Assembly: GCF_007846095.1 (NCBI RefSeq)
Contig: NZ_VOEI01000004.1
Location: 1-64,000, forward strand
Reading direction: 5' to 3'
DNA: 64,000 nt
DNA from: Mucilaginibacter achroorhodeus
Lineage (GTDB): Bacteria; Bacteroidota; Bacteroidia; Sphingobacteriales; Sphingobacteriaceae
A program made the position numbers and the translations under genes. The notes under the pieces were generated by a model. That model saw nothing but the letters and a program-made list of their open reading frames with translations, was not told the origin of the DNA and searched no databases. Shown piece by piece: positions 1-8,784 of this stretch (position 1 is the first letter of the stretch; the number at the start of each line of letters is the position of its first letter).

Positions 1-40
1 GTCTGCATAATCCACGCAAGCCGCGTGAACGGCTCCTCAT
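1..40 (-). CDS. IS3-family transposase OrfB, 5' fragment (continues off left edge)
   Basis: Reading leftward from an ATG at 40-38, the sequence stays open to the window edge and gives 13 residues (MRSRSRGLRGLCR). The Gly-Leu-x-x-Leu-Cys-Arg pattern resembles the start of IS3-type OrfB, just before the HTH_21/DDE integrase part. It starts 5 nt past the first base of the orfA stop codon, in the -1 frame relative to orfA, which is the normal IS3 arrangement. The DDE catalytic core lies outside the window, so activity cannot be judged. Confidence 0.6.
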   Translation of the reverse strand, partial: MRSRSRGLRGLCR

Positions 41-42
41 GC

Positions 43-351
43 TTATTTCGACCGCCTGGTGCCAGACTTTTTTCTGATATCAACACCCAGCTCCTTACTG
101 GCTATATCGAGCATATTGTTGAGCAACTCGTTCTTAAGCTGCTCCTTACGGAGTTGGGTCTTCAGCAGCGCTATCTCTGACTGCTCCGATCTGCTGCTCC
201 CTGCATCCCCAATGGGTTCTTCTGCTTGCTTTTTGCTTAACATCTTGTGTATCGTGCTTGCCGGTATCCCGTGTTTGCTTGCTAAGCTACGAAAACTTAA
301 TCCGCCCAACTCGCGGTCATGCCTTATCAATAACTCTTTTATACTGTTCAT
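43..351 (-). CDS. IS3-family transposase OrfA (HTH protein)
   Basis: This 102-residue protein fits the DNA-binding subunit of an IS3-group transposase. It has an N-terminal helix-turn-helix (about residues 14-38, containing SLASKHGIPASTIHKML) and then a Glu/Lys/Leu-rich segment (about 58-88) that looks like the leucine-zipper dimerisation coil. The C-terminus is basic. OrfA alone normally binds the inverted repeats and regulates transposition, while the OrfAB fusion made by frameshifting is the transposase. The gene is followed by orfB in the -1 frame. The element is cut by the window edge and I see no damage in the visible part. No second copy occurs in the window. Confidence 0.8.
   Translation of the reverse strand: MNSIKELLIRHDRELGGLSFRSLASKHGIPASTIHKMLSKKQAEEPIGDAGSSRSEQSEIALLKTQLRKEQLKNELLNNMLDIASKELGVDIRKKSGTRRSK
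67..73 (-). other. Programmed -1 frameshift heptamer (A AAA AAG)
   Basis: On the minus strand the orfA frame reads A AAA AAG, the canonical X XXY YYZ slippery heptamer. The -1 frame that follows is open through the orfA stop and runs into orfB, so a slip would produce the OrfAB fusion. This is the known IS3-family mechanism. That it works here is inference. Confidence 0.7.
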
Positions 352-519
352 CGTTTACTTTTTTGTGTAAACCTATTTCAGGACAAGACATGGCTTGTCA
401 GCGCGGTTTTCCTTTGCATTAAACACAAACTTTGGGCATAGCATTGAATAGGATCGATCTGTCATATATCAAAATATAGACTTAAATTCTTTAGTGGGGT
501 CAAAATTTCTTCCTCATTT
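352..519. mobile_element. Left end of the IS3-type element and flank
   Basis: Upstream of orfA there is a dyad, GTTTAC at 353-358 with GTAAAC at 366-371, directly before the orfA start. About 20 bases further out, the minus-strand sequence TGTCTTGTCCTGAAATAGG (390-372) looks like an IS3 terminal repeat, so the element probably ends near 390. The other end is outside the window, so the inverted repeat and target duplication cannot be confirmed. From 391 to 519 I see no gene. Confidence 0.45.
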
Positions 520-609
520 CACCGACCATAAACTGTCATTCACCGACACATTTGCCCCGCCTGTCTATTTCCCGGAAAAGTGCTGTAACGTTTCTTCGTA
601 GTGCTCGTC
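520..609 (+). promoter_or_regulatory. Composite promoter of GIN-domain gene, copy 1
   Basis: Two direct repeats CACCGAC (520-526 and 541-547) start exactly 21 bp apart. After a 36-bp gap comes TGTAAC (584-589), then 16 bp, then CGTC (606-609). The ATG follows 60 bp later. Copy 2 of this gene (8785-9378) has the same parts with the same 21, 36 and 16 bp spacings. Direct repeats two helical turns apart are typical of LytTR-type activator sites, and TGTAAC-N16-CGTC looks like an ECF-sigma promoter. Both assignments are inference. Confidence 0.6.
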
Positions 610-669
610 TTATCAGTGTAATTAATAACAAGAAATAATTAAAACACTTACAATCAAAATATTACAGTC

Positions 670-1278
670 ATGAAAGCGAAATTTTTAACCATAGCAACTA
701 TCGTAACTTTAGCCTTAGGAACAACTACTGCAACCTTTGCAAACGATAAAAACAACAACGAAGAAGTTAGCACAACTTTAACAAACGTAACCAAGATCAA
801 CAAGATAGAATTACACGGTAACGTAGAACTATATGTATCTGATGGCGCCGCAGACCAGGTAAAGGTTTACAACAAATACTATTCTGAAAACGCTTTAGTG
901 CAAAACAAAGATGGTGTGTTACGCATATCTTCTTACAACGACAAAAAATTAGTGGTTTGGGTAACTGCCAATGACCTTAGAGCTATCACCGCTTATGATA
1001 ATGCCGCAATAAAATCATTTGGCAACCTTTCAAAAATTGAGTTGAACGTAACGCTTAACAACAACGCATCTGCCGATCTGAAATTAGATGCTTATGCTGC
1101 CAACATCAACGTTAATGATCGTGCTAAAGCAAACATCAGCGGTAGCGTTAACGATTACAGCATTACTCAAGATCAGTCAGCTACCGTTAACGAAAGTAAA
1201 TTGGTTGCAGGTAATACTAAAAAAACAACCACTAACAAATATGTAAAGGCTGATAAAGCAGAATTAGCCATCCTGTAA
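670..1278 (+). CDS. Exported GIN-domain (DUF2807) protein, copy 1
   Basis: The protein has 202 residues. A Sec signal peptide (about 1-25, ending ATFA) leads into a repetitive beta-strand domain of the GIN/DUF2807 auto-transporter-like adhesin type. Short strands ending in Asn/Asp/Ala turns match the expected beta-helix. It is probably periplasmic or surface-exposed, and its molecular function is unknown. It is a close paralogue of the protein at 8785-9378: the stretch from about residue 40 to 145 is almost identical, including VVWVTANDLRAITAYDNA. It stands alone between an IS end and a terminator, and its promoter elements match those of the paralogue. Confidence 0.8.
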   Translation: MKAKFLTIATIVTLALGTTTATFANDKNNNEEVSTTLTNVTKINKIELHGNVELYVSDGAADQVKVYNKYYSENALVQNKDGVLRISSYNDKKLVVWVTANDLRAITAYDNAAIKSFGNLSKIELNVTLNNNASADLKLDAYAANINVNDRAKANISGSVNDYSITQDQSATVNESKLVAGNTKKTTTNKYVKADKAELAIL

Positions 1279-1316
1279 AGCAATTACTTTTAAAAAGTCC
1301 AACATATATTAAAATC

Positions 1317-1349
1317 AAAAGCCATCAGTGTTTGACTGATGGCTTTTTT
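1317..1349. terminator. Bidirectional rho-independent terminator
   Basis: AAAAGCCATCAG and CTGATGGCTTTTTT form a perfect stem around a 7-nt loop (TGTTTGA), with T-runs on both strands. It lies between the convergent GIN gene and cbs, so it can end both transcripts. Confidence 0.9.
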
Positions 1350-1365
1350 GTTTGTTTGGTTTTGC

Positions 1366-2727
1366 TTACGCCGATATAGCGTTGATAATATCGTACTGGG
1401 TGATGATCTCGATCTTTCCCTGCTCATCTTCAACTAAAACAGCGATGTTGTCCTTATTGATCATGCCTGAGATACGGTCGATAGATGTATTAAGATCAAT
1501 GAAAGGGAACGGGGCTGTAGAGATGCTTTTAACCGGCTGAGATTTGATACCCGGATTTTCCATTAACGAGTTAAGAATATCACTCTCTGTGATCTTGCCA
1601 ATCACCATGCCTTGCTGTGTTACCGGTATCTGGCTTATATTAAGCGATTTGATAACATTAATGGCCTCAAGTACTGTTTTTTCGCAATCGATTGTAATGA
1701 TTTCGGTGCTTTCTTTTTTAGAGATGATATCCTTAGCAGTAAGTTTGCCATCTTTCAAGAAACCGCGATCGCGCAGCCAGTCATCATTGTACATTTTGCC
1801 CAGGTAACGGGTACCATGGTCAGGGAAGATGATCACTACTACGTCGCCTTCTTTAAACCTGTCTTTCATTTGGAGGGCACCTGCAACAGCAGCACCGGTT
1901 GAGTTACCTGCAAAAATACCTTCTTTACGCGCAATCTCGCGCGTCATTAAGGCCGCATCTTTATCGCTTACCTTTTCAAAATAATCTATCAGGCTAAAAT
2001 CAACATTCTGAGGCAGAAAGTCTTCACCGATACCTTCGGTGATGTACGGATAGATCTCGTCCTTATCAAAAATGCCGGTCTCTTTATATTTCTTAAATAC
2101 AGAGCCATAAGTATCAATACCCAATACCTGTATGTTTGGATTTTTCTCCTTTAAATAACGTGCAGTGCCTGAGATGGTACCACCAGTACCTACGCCCACA
2201 ATAAGGTGGGTTATCTTACCTTCGGTTTGTTCCCATATTTCGGGGCCGGTTTGCTCATAATGGGCCTGCGAGTTAGATAAGTTATCGTACTGGTTTGGCT
2301 TCCAGGAATTTGGGACCTCGCGCTCCAGGCGTGATGATACAGAGTAATATGACCTTGGATCTTCTGGCTCAACATTGGTAGGGCACACGATAACCTCGGC
2401 ACCAAAGGCGCGAAGAGCGTCAAATTTTTCCTTCGACTGTTTATCGGTACTGGTAAAAATACATTTATATCCCTTTATAACAGCCGCAATGGCCAGGCCC
2501 ATACCTGTATTACCTGATGTACCCTCAATTATGGTTCCTCCCGGTTTAAGCTTTCCGCTTCTCTCGGCATCCTCTATCATTTTGAGGGCCATACGGTCTT
2601 TTATAGAGTTACCGGGATTAGTTGTTTCGATTTTAGCTAATACGGTAGCCGGTATGTCTTTTACTATTTTATTGAGCTTAACCAAAGGTGTTTGGCCAAT
2701 GGTTTCTAATATATTGTTATACCACAT
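1366..2727 (-). CDS. cbs: Cystathionine beta-synthase / cysteine synthase with CBS-domain pair
   Basis: A PLP-dependent beta-replacing enzyme of 453 residues. It joins serine (or O-acetylserine) with homocysteine or sulfide, in transsulfuration or cysteine synthesis. Residues 1-320 are the fold-type II core: the PLP lysine is K43 in NPGNSIKDR, the substrate loop TSGNTG is at 70-75, and the phosphate-binding GVGTGGT loop is near 177-183. Residues about 335-453 form two CBS modules (QIPVTQQG, ITESDIL), which in this family bind adenosyl ligands such as SAM. The CBS pair favours cystathionine beta-synthase over plain CysK, though Bacteroidota enzymes of this type may do either. It is a single gene with its own promoter. 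Confidence 0.85.
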   Translation of the reverse strand: MWYNNILETIGQTPLVKLNKIVKDIPATVLAKIETTNPGNSIKDRMALKMIEDAERSGKLKPGGTIIEGTSGNTGMGLAIAAVIKGYKCIFTSTDKQSKEKFDALRAFGAEVIVCPTNVEPEDPRSYYSVSSRLEREVPNSWKPNQYDNLSNSQAHYEQTGPEIWEQTEGKITHLIVGVGTGGTISGTARYLKEKNPNIQVLGIDTYGSVFKKYKETGIFDKDEIYPYITEGIGEDFLPQNVDFSLIDYFEKVSDKDAALMTREIARKEGIFAGNSTGAAVAGALQMKDRFKEGDVVVIIFPDHGTRYLGKMYNDDWLRDRGFLKDGKLTAKDIISKKESTEIITIDCEKTVLEAINVIKSLNISQIPVTQQGMVIGKITESDILNSLMENPGIKSQPVKSISTAPFPFIDLNTSIDRISGMINKDNIAVLVEDEQGKIEIITQYDIINAISA

Positions 2728-2770
2728 AGTCTATTGTCTACTTATCCTGTATATTTAATTGGATAGTACA

Positions 2771-2804
2771 CAAAATTAGGAAAATTATTGGGCAGATGCC
2801 CAAT
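2771..2804 (-). promoter_or_regulatory. cbs promoter with palindromic operator candidate
   Basis: On the minus strand TAATTTTG (2778-2771) matches the Bacteroidota -7 element TAnnTTTG, with TTG (2803-2801) 22 bp upstream as the -33 element. The -33 element sits inside a perfect 8+8 bp palindrome, ATTGGGCA-GA-TGCCCAAT (2787-2804). A repressor there would block the promoter. The regulator is unknown. Confidence 0.5.
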
Positions 2805-2931
2805 TTAACCATTCACTAAATGTCAAGAAATGATAGGGGTGAACATAATTTCAGGTGTCCCACACGCCGACTATAGCGTAGCGGCAATGCGGGTTTCCGA
2901 AATAAAGGAAAGTGATTAAAGCACTTACGCT

Positions 2932-3792
2932 TTAAAACTTCAGGTGCTTAACGGTTAAGCCACCATTTATGAGTTGTTTTAACGATTCAATACCTACGTG
3001 CAGGTGGGTCTCCACATACTTTTCGGTAACTGTTGAGTCGCTTTCTGCGGTCTTTACACCTTCAGGTATCATTGGTTGATCTGATACCAGGAGTAAGGCG
3101 CCGGTAGGTATTTTGTTGGCAAAACCGGTGGTGAATATGGTTGCAGTTTCCATATCTATTGCCATGGCACGTAGTTGCTTAAGATATTTCTTAAACTCTT
3201 TATCGTGTTCCCAAACGCGGCGGTTAGTGGTGTAGCAGGTTCCGGTCCAGTAGTCACGCGAGTGATCGCGGATGGTGGTTGAGATCGCTTTCTGTAGTGC
3301 AAAAGAAGGCAATGCAGGCACTTCCGCCGGCAGGTAATCGTTTGATGTACCTTCACCACGAATGGCCGCAATCGGCAGGATAAGGTCGCCTACGTTATTT
3401 TTCTTTTTAAGGCCACCGCATTTGCCCAGGAAAATTACTGCTTTGGGTTTAATGGCAGTTAGCAGGTCCATCACGGTTGCAGCAACCGAGCTGCCCATAC
3501 CAAAATTGATGATAGTGATACCACCAGCAGTTACGCTTTGCATTGGCTTATCTAAACCCATTATAGATGCGTTATCATTCCATTCAGAAAACAACTGGAG
3601 GTACTTTGAGAAATTGGTTAGGATAATGTACTCGCCAAATTGATCAAGCGGCCTCCCGGTGTAACGTGGCAACCAGTTTACAACAATGGCATCTTTGGTT
3701 TTTAAACCACTCTTAACAGGGGAGTTTACCTCTTTGGGCGCTTTAACAGTTTGGGTACTGTCGTCTTTTTTAACATCTAATTCTTCGTTCAT
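2932..3792 (-). CDS. amn: AMP nucleosidase / nucleoside phosphorylase family protein
   Basis: A 286-residue member of the PNP/UDP phosphorylase superfamily, close to the short Bacteroidota AMP nucleosidases, which split AMP into adenine and ribose 5-phosphate. After a polar N-terminal tail (1-35) comes the phosphorylase fold. GITIINFGMGSSVAATVMD (about 91-109) is the phosphate/ribose loop and VIFLGKCGGL lies near 119-128. MAIDMETATIF (about 210-220) carries the Met-Glu pair that contacts ribose. A late DSDSTV-like acidic segment follows. E. coli Amn is much longer, with an extra N-terminal domain missing here. The 108-bp spacer before cbs shows no strong terminator. Confidence 0.75.
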   Translation of the reverse strand: MNEELDVKKDDSTQTVKAPKEVNSPVKSGLKTKDAIVVNWLPRYTGRPLDQFGEYIILTNFSKYLQLFSEWNDNASIMGLDKPMQSVTAGGITIINFGMGSSVAATVMDLLTAIKPKAVIFLGKCGGLKKKNNVGDLILPIAAIRGEGTSNDYLPAEVPALPSFALQKAISTTIRDHSRDYWTGTCYTTNRRVWEHDKEFKKYLKQLRAMAIDMETATIFTTGFANKIPTGALLLVSDQPMIPEGVKTAESDSTVTEKYVETHLHVGIESLKQLINGGLTVKHLKF

Positions 3793-3927
3793 ATGCTATT
3801 ATTTTAGGCGGCCGGGCGGCCGCAGTGTACAAAAACGAAACGTTTTTACACAGCAAACCCCGGCTAATTGCCAGGGTGCCTTGTGTTTTGAGATATGCAA
3901 ATATAGTAATTTACTATGATATTTTGG
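3793..3927. other. clpX-amn spacer with two dyads
   Basis: The gap holds a GC-rich near-palindrome of GGCGGCC/GGCCGC words (about 3808-3824) and AAAAACG-aaa-CGTTTTT (about 3829-3846), inside a wider GTGT...ACAC frame. On the minus strand the second could act as a weak terminator for clpX. The role of the first is unknown. Confidence 0.35.
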
Positions 3928-5166
3928 TTAAGCCACCTTTAACTTTTTAAGATCGCTTTTTTCAAACTTCTCTCTTGCATAGTCAAGCGTAACTGTTAAA
4001 CGCTTTACATCTTTTTTAGAAGGGAACTCAAACATGGCATCTATCATGATAGCCTCACATATAGAACGAAGGCCTCGTGCGCCCAGTTTAAATTCCATTG
4101 CCTTATCAACTACAAAGTCTAAAACATCGGCATCAAATTCCAATTTCACACCCTCATATTCAAACAGCTTTTTGTACTGTTTAAGCAGCGAGTTCTTAGG
4201 CTCGGTAAGAATGTTGTGTAAAGCTTCGCGATCAAGCGGGTTCAAATAGGTAAGAACCGGCAAACGACCGATCAACTCCGGAATCAACCCGAATGATTTA
4301 AGATCCTGTGGCGTAATATATTTGTACAGGTTCTTCAGGTCCACCTCGGTATCTTCGCGTTTAAACTTGTAGCCAACGGTTTGTGTACGTAAGCGGTTAG
4401 CTATCTTTTTCTCGATGCTATCAAAAGCACCACCGCAAATAAAAAGGATATTGCTGGTGTTCACCGTGATCATTTTCTGATCCGGATGTTTACGGCCGCC
4501 TTGCGGTGGTACGTTTACCATTGTACCCTCTAATATCTTTAATAAAGCTTGTTGCACGCCTTCGCCGCTCACATCACGGGTAATTGAAGCATTATCGCTT
4601 TTGCGGGCAATTTTATCAACCTCATCAATGTAAACTATGCCGCGTTCGGCAGCATTTACATCATAATCAGCAGATTGCAGTAAGCGTGTAAGTATACTCT
4701 CAACGTCTTCGCCAACGTAGCCGGCTTCGGTTAGCACGGTGGCGTCACAAATACAAAAAGGTACATTAAGCACTTTGGCAAGCGTTTTAGCCAGCAGGGT
4801 TTTGCCTGTGCCGGTTTCGCCAACCATAATAATGTTCGATTTTTCTATCTCAACCTCGTCCTTATCAACACGCTGGTTGAGGCGTTTGTAGTGGTTATAA
4901 ACCGCTACCGACAATACTTTTTTTGCATCGTCCTGACCGATAATGTATTGATCGAGGTGTGTTTTTATTTCAGAAGGTTTCAGCACCGACGGTACGGCAG
5001 GGGAAGCCTTAACCTTGCGTACTTTAAGTTCTTCGGCTAAGATCTCGTTCGCCTGGTCAACACACTTATCACAAATATGGGCATCCAAACCGGCGATCAG
5101 CATCAGGGAGTCTTGTTTACCTGCGCCACAAAACGAGCATCTGATCTCCTTGCTGTTCTTGTTCAT
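3928..5166 (-). CDS. clpX: ATP-dependent Clp protease, ATP-binding subunit ClpX
   Basis: AAA+ unfoldase of 412 residues that feeds substrates to ClpP. The N-terminal zinc domain has four cysteines (C10, C13, C32, C35). The AAA+ core follows, with Walker A GETGTGKT at 116-123, Walker B YIDEVDK near 180, and sensor/arginine-finger segments. The C-terminal helical domain carries LGARGLR. The loop that docks on ClpP reads VGY where E. coli has IGF. Length is normal. It lies 90 bp downstream of clpP on the same strand, with tig before that, so tig-clpP-clpX forms the usual block. Confidence 0.97.
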   Translation of the reverse strand: MNKNSKEIRCSFCGAGKQDSLMLIAGLDAHICDKCVDQANEILAEELKVRKVKASPAVPSVLKPSEIKTHLDQYIIGQDDAKKVLSVAVYNHYKRLNQRVDKDEVEIEKSNIIMVGETGTGKTLLAKTLAKVLNVPFCICDATVLTEAGYVGEDVESILTRLLQSADYDVNAAERGIVYIDEVDKIARKSDNASITRDVSGEGVQQALLKILEGTMVNVPPQGGRKHPDQKMITVNTSNILFICGGAFDSIEKKIANRLRTQTVGYKFKREDTEVDLKNLYKYITPQDLKSFGLIPELIGRLPVLTYLNPLDREALHNILTEPKNSLLKQYKKLFEYEGVKLEFDADVLDFVVDKAMEFKLGARGLRSICEAIMIDAMFEFPSKKDVKRLTVTLDYAREKFEKSDLKKLKVA

Positions 5167-5256
5167 TTTAAAACGGTTTTATCAAAAATAATCAATTAGC
5201 GGATGTTTACAAATCCAACTACAGTTAAAGGATCTCACCCGCTAATTGTTTATAAA

Positions 5257-5988
5257 TTATTTACTTGAGCTTGCTCGCAGCACTTCGTCAACCATACCAA
5301 ACTCTTTTGCTTCTTCGGCAATCATCCAGTGGTCACGGTCTGATGCGTCCCAAACTTTCTGGTAATCGGCACCGCTGTGTTCGGCTATTATCTCGTACAA
5401 TTCTTTCTTCAGTTTGGTGATCTCGTGGTAAGTGATCTCGATATCAGATTGCTGGCCTTGTGCACCGCCTGATGGCTGGTGTATCATCACCCTTGAGTGT
5501 GGCAACGCAGCACGCTTACCTTTTGTACCGGCCACTAAAAGCACAGCACCCATTGATGCTGCCATACCTGTACAGATAGTAGCTACATCGTTAGAGATAA
5601 ATTGCATAGTATCATAGATACCTAAACCTGCGTATACCGAACCACCCGGCGAGTTGATATAGATCTGAATATCGCGTTTTGCATCAGCCGATTGCAGGAA
5701 CAATAGTTGCGCCTGGATGATGTTAGCGTTTTGATCGTAAATGGCATCGCCAAGAAAGATGATACGGTCCATCATCAAACGAGAGAACACGTCCATTTGG
5801 GCAATATTCATTGGGCGCTCTTCAATGATGTAAGGCGTCATACCGGTGATGCCGGGGCCGGTAACAATACCCGACGGTGTTGACGACCGGTTTACGCCGC
5901 CAATAAATTTATCTACGTAAGTGCTGCTTATACGGTGATGTTTAACAGCATATTTTCGGAATTCATTTTTATCTGGAATGCTACTCAT
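5257..5988 (-). CDS. clpP: ATP-dependent Clp protease proteolytic subunit ClpP
   Basis: Serine peptidase of family S14, 243 residues. The catalytic triad is visible: S145 in GMAASMGA, H170 in VMIHQPSGG, and Asp about 219 in DRDHWM. The core contains IYINSPGGSV (109-118). An N-terminal extension of about 45 residues precedes the conserved GMTPYIIEE segment and is longer than in E. coli. It may be a propeptide or extra axial loop. The protein forms the tetradecameric chamber used by ClpX, encoded 90 bp downstream. Confidence 0.97.
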   Translation of the reverse strand: MSSIPDKNEFRKYAVKHHRISSTYVDKFIGGVNRSSTPSGIVTGPGITGMTPYIIEERPMNIAQMDVFSRLMMDRIIFLGDAIYDQNANIIQAQLLFLQSADAKRDIQIYINSPGGSVYAGLGIYDTMQFISNDVATICTGMAASMGAVLLVAGTKGKRAALPHSRVMIHQPSGGAQGQQSDIEITYHEITKLKKELYEIIAEHSGADYQKVWDASDRDHWMIAEEAKEFGMVDEVLRASSSK

Positions 5989-6350
5989 GGTATTTAATTA
6001 TTCTTGTTAGGTATTGGGTAAATATAGTTTTTAGTTGAATAGATTTTGAACAATATAGTTTTTAGAAAGTAAAATTTCTGGCCTGGACCATCCATGTCAT
6101 TCTGAGCGGGAGCGAAGAATCTGATCTGCGCCGCACTCGTCGGCGAACAGATGCTTCATTACGTTCAGCATTACAAAGGTTGTTTTAAGAGCCCCCTCTA
6201 AATCTCCCCCGATAGGAGAGACTTAAGAAAAAGTTCTCTAAAGCTCCTCTCCCTCGGAGAGGGGTTTGGGGAGAGGCTTGCTGCATAAAACACAAAAGCA
6301 CCTGCCTTTTGGGCAAATGCTTTTGGTAAAGGTTGTATGTAAGAAAAATA
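5989..6350. repeat. tig-clpP spacer filled by two palindromic repeat families
   Basis: No gene is seen in these 362 bases. The part nearest clpP (5989-6090) is AT-rich and may hold its promoter. At 6095-6175 lies a degenerate TGTCATTCTGAGCG...GAAGAATCT element with a poorly matched second arm. At 6189-6280 lies a REP-like pair: AGCCCCCTCTAAATCTCCCCC and a matching inverted arm with CTCCTCTCCCTCGGAGAGGGG, about 15 bp apart. The same GC-rich family recurs near 36.1, 40.7 and 61.6 kb. Confidence 0.7.
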
Positions 6351-7700
6351 TTAGTCTTCCAGCTTGTTAAAATCTGTGAACAAAATTTCTTTCTTATCAA
6401 GTGTAATTACACTTTTAATGTAATCAAAAACCCTAACGGCTTTCACTTCTTCAAATATCTTGTTTGCATTTTCTTTGTTTTGCAGATATTGAACAGTGTA
6501 TTGTGCCAATTGCTCGTCAGTTAATGATTGCTGGCTGTACATCCTGAACTGGTTGTTCAGGCTTTGTTTAGCGTAAGCAAAAACCTCGTCGTATTTAATA
6601 TCGATCTGGTTATCAACTACAATTTTATTGGCAATAAGCGTCCATTTAAGGTTTTTCGCAAAGTCTGCATAACCGCCTTCTAATTCTTCATCAGAAAGTT
6701 TTTCGTTGGTTGCTTTTAACCAGCGTTTCAGGAACTCATCAGGCAATTCAAATTGTACTTTATCTAAAGTGTAGTTATAAATATCGTTTTGCAATTTGCG
6801 TTCGCTGTCCTGCTGCATCATGGTCTCAAGCTCTTCAGTGATCTTCTCACGGAAACCTTCTTCGGTTGTAACAACACCTTCACCAAATAATTTATCAAAG
6901 AACTCCTGGTTAAGATCTGCCTCATCTAAACGGTTTACATTTTTAACCGTAAGCTGGAAGTTTGATTTTAACTCAGCTGCTTCATCTTCTTCAATTTTTA
7001 ATAAACCGGCAACTTTAGCTGCATCATTTTCAAAAGCTTTTTGAAGATCGATAGTAACTACATCACCCTTTTTTAAACCGATCAAAGATTTTTTAACATC
7101 TTCGTTTTTGATCTGATCTAAACGTACAGATGTAGTATTGCTAATGCCTCCTTCAAAAACAGAACCATCCGGAGAAAGTTGCACTAAATCAGAATAAAGC
7201 ACGTCATCCTCTGCCGATACGTCAGGGTTTGTCATTTTGCCATACGCACGACGGATGTTTTTCTCGCGTGAAGCCAATGTCTCTGCATCAACTTTGATCA
7301 CGTATTGGGTTAATTTATCTTTTGATGAGAACTCAACGGCAAACTCAGGCGCTAAACCTAATTCGTAAACAAACTCAAACTCATCGTTAAAGTCCCAGTT
7401 GTATTCTTTCTCGTCATCAAGCTTAGGTAGGGGCTGGCCCAATACTTCAAGCTTTTCGTCTTCAATATATTTGTTCAGTTTGTCTGATAACAAAGTATTG
7501 ATCTCGTCAACCAAAATGCTTTTACCGTACATTTTTTTGATGTGGCCTGCCGGAACCATGCCTTTGCGGAAGCCCGGAAGCTGCGCTTTTTTAGCTTGTT
7601 CTTTAATAGCTTTATCAACTTGTGGCTGGTAATCTGCCGGGCTAAGACTGATCTTTAACGTTGCATTCAGGGCGTCTTTTTTCTCCTGTGATATATTCAT
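6351..7700 (-). CDS. tig: Trigger factor
   Basis: Ribosome-associated chaperone of 449 residues. The N-terminal ribosome-binding domain contains the signature-like LPGFRKGMVPAGHIKKMYG (about 41-59), matching the G-F-R-x-G-x-x-P motif that docks on ribosomal protein L23. The middle region (about 150-245) is a diverged PPIase domain. The long helical C-terminal region (about 260-430) forms the substrate cradle. It heads the tig-clpP-clpX block. On the minus strand a TACTTTTG box (7776-7769) upstream matches the Bacteroidota -7 element. Confidence 0.95.
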   Translation of the reverse strand: MNISQEKKDALNATLKISLSPADYQPQVDKAIKEQAKKAQLPGFRKGMVPAGHIKKMYGKSILVDEINTLLSDKLNKYIEDEKLEVLGQPLPKLDDEKEYNWDFNDEFEFVYELGLAPEFAVEFSSKDKLTQYVIKVDAETLASREKNIRRAYGKMTNPDVSAEDDVLYSDLVQLSPDGSVFEGGISNTTSVRLDQIKNEDVKKSLIGLKKGDVVTIDLQKAFENDAAKVAGLLKIEEDEAAELKSNFQLTVKNVNRLDEADLNQEFFDKLFGEGVVTTEEGFREKITEELETMMQQDSERKLQNDIYNYTLDKVQFELPDEFLKRWLKATNEKLSDEELEGGYADFAKNLKWTLIANKIVVDNQIDIKYDEVFAYAKQSLNNQFRMYSQQSLTDEQLAQYTVQYLQNKENANKIFEEVKAVRVFDYIKSVITLDKKEILFTDFNKLED

Positions 7701-7768
7701 CTTTTACAGTTTTGTTAATGTGTTGTGTATAGCCGTTTTAGGGTAATCGGCAATACAAAATTGAGGCG

Positions 7769-7776
7769 CAAAAGTA
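7769..7776 (-). promoter_or_regulatory. Probable tig -7 promoter element
   Basis: On the minus strand TACTTTTG fits TAnnTTTG exactly, 69 bp upstream of the tig start. I find no convincing TTG at the expected -33 distance, so this is a half-supported promoter. Confidence 0.4.
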
Positions 7777-7930
7777 TGAATTAATTCTGAGAAAAATCAG
7801 GCTTTTGTGTTTTGCTTTGCAGCAGGTGATCTATGGTGCTTAGATATTTGAACCGACATGTTTAAATTACAATGGCGACCAAGGGCCGCCATTGCATATG
7901 TTTGGATTAACAAGAAGAGTTAAATCCTGA

Positions 7931-8659
7931 TCAATCTATTTTTTTAACCGATGCAGCACCGGTTTTATCAGTATTAACGGTCGACGGTGTGCCCCTGTAT
8001 TTCACCTCAGATGCGCCGGTGCTGTGCACGTTAAGTTCGTTTAACACATTAATGTTGCAATCGCTGGCGCCTGTAGTTTCAAGGTTGTAACGGCCAACAA
8101 CAAATTCAAGTGCATTGATGTTTCCCGAACCGGTCAAGCGCACATCTGCACTTGCAGCCTGGCCACGCAGGTCTAATTCGGTTGAGCCTTTCCCTGTAAC
8201 GCGAACATTGGTTGCGCTTAGATCCATATTAATTTTGGTAGCTCCCTTTAATTCCAGCTCCAGCTCTTTAGTATTTAAACGGCCGTCAGATTTCAGTTCT
8301 ATGCCGCCCGAAGCTTTTAAAGCCTCGAGATTGCGCACACCTACAACTAAGTTCATTTGATGGCTACCACATATATTGCGCTTATTTTTTATCAGCAGTG
8401 TGTTGCCGCTTACTTCTGTTTGGATGTATTGTAACAGGTTATCATCTGCATTGATAGTTAGGCTTTGGGAACTGTCTTGTTTAAGGGTGACATTGAAGCC
8501 GCCCGAAATTTCCAGCTTAGTAAATTCGCCGATCTTGCGGGTTTCGGTTTTGATATTGCCTGATCCTTTTTTACACCTGAACCTTTTGCAAGATGAGCTT
8601 AGCACGGTAAGTGAAGCAAGGGCAATAACTAATGATATTTTAAAATAGCGGGTTTTCAT
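7931..8659 (-). CDS. GIN-domain (DUF2807) lipoprotein
   Basis: The protein has 242 residues. A signal peptide ends in LSSSC, so C24 is the likely lipidated cysteine (a relaxed Bacteroidota lipobox). A head GIN domain follows, made of many short beta-strands: FTKLEISGGFNVTLKQ near 47-62, then repeated Gly-Ala-Ser turns such as LTGSGNI and TTGASD typical of the beta-helix. The C-terminus has Thr-Gly-Ala-Ser repeats. It is only distantly related to the two smaller GIN proteins in this window. It is probably anchored in a membrane and exposed to the periplasm or surface. Function is unknown. Confidence 0.8.
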   Translation of the reverse strand: MKTRYFKISLVIALASLTVLSSSCKRFRCKKGSGNIKTETRKIGEFTKLEISGGFNVTLKQDSSQSLTINADDNLLQYIQTEVSGNTLLIKNKRNICGSHQMNLVVGVRNLEALKASGGIELKSDGRLNTKELELELKGATKINMDLSATNVRVTGKGSTELDLRGQAASADVRLTGSGNINALEFVVGRYNLETTGASDCNINVLNELNVHSTGASEVKYRGTPSTVNTDKTGAASVKKID

Positions 8660-8720
8660 AACGGTTTAGTTTTAGTGTTGTATGACTGCTTAAGGCAGGA
8701 TGAAGTTACATTTAAAATTA

Positions 8721-8753
8721 AAAAAGCCACCACTAAAAATAATGGTGGCTTTT
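8721..8753 (-). terminator. Rho-independent terminator after GIN gene copy 2
   Basis: AAAGCCACCA and TGGTGGCTTT form a perfect 10-bp stem, followed on the minus strand by a T-run (TTTTTTAATTTT). It lies 32 bp past the stop of the GIN gene at 8785. Confidence 0.85.
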
Positions 8754-8784
8754 AAAGAATGATAAGGTCTTAAACTCAACTATA

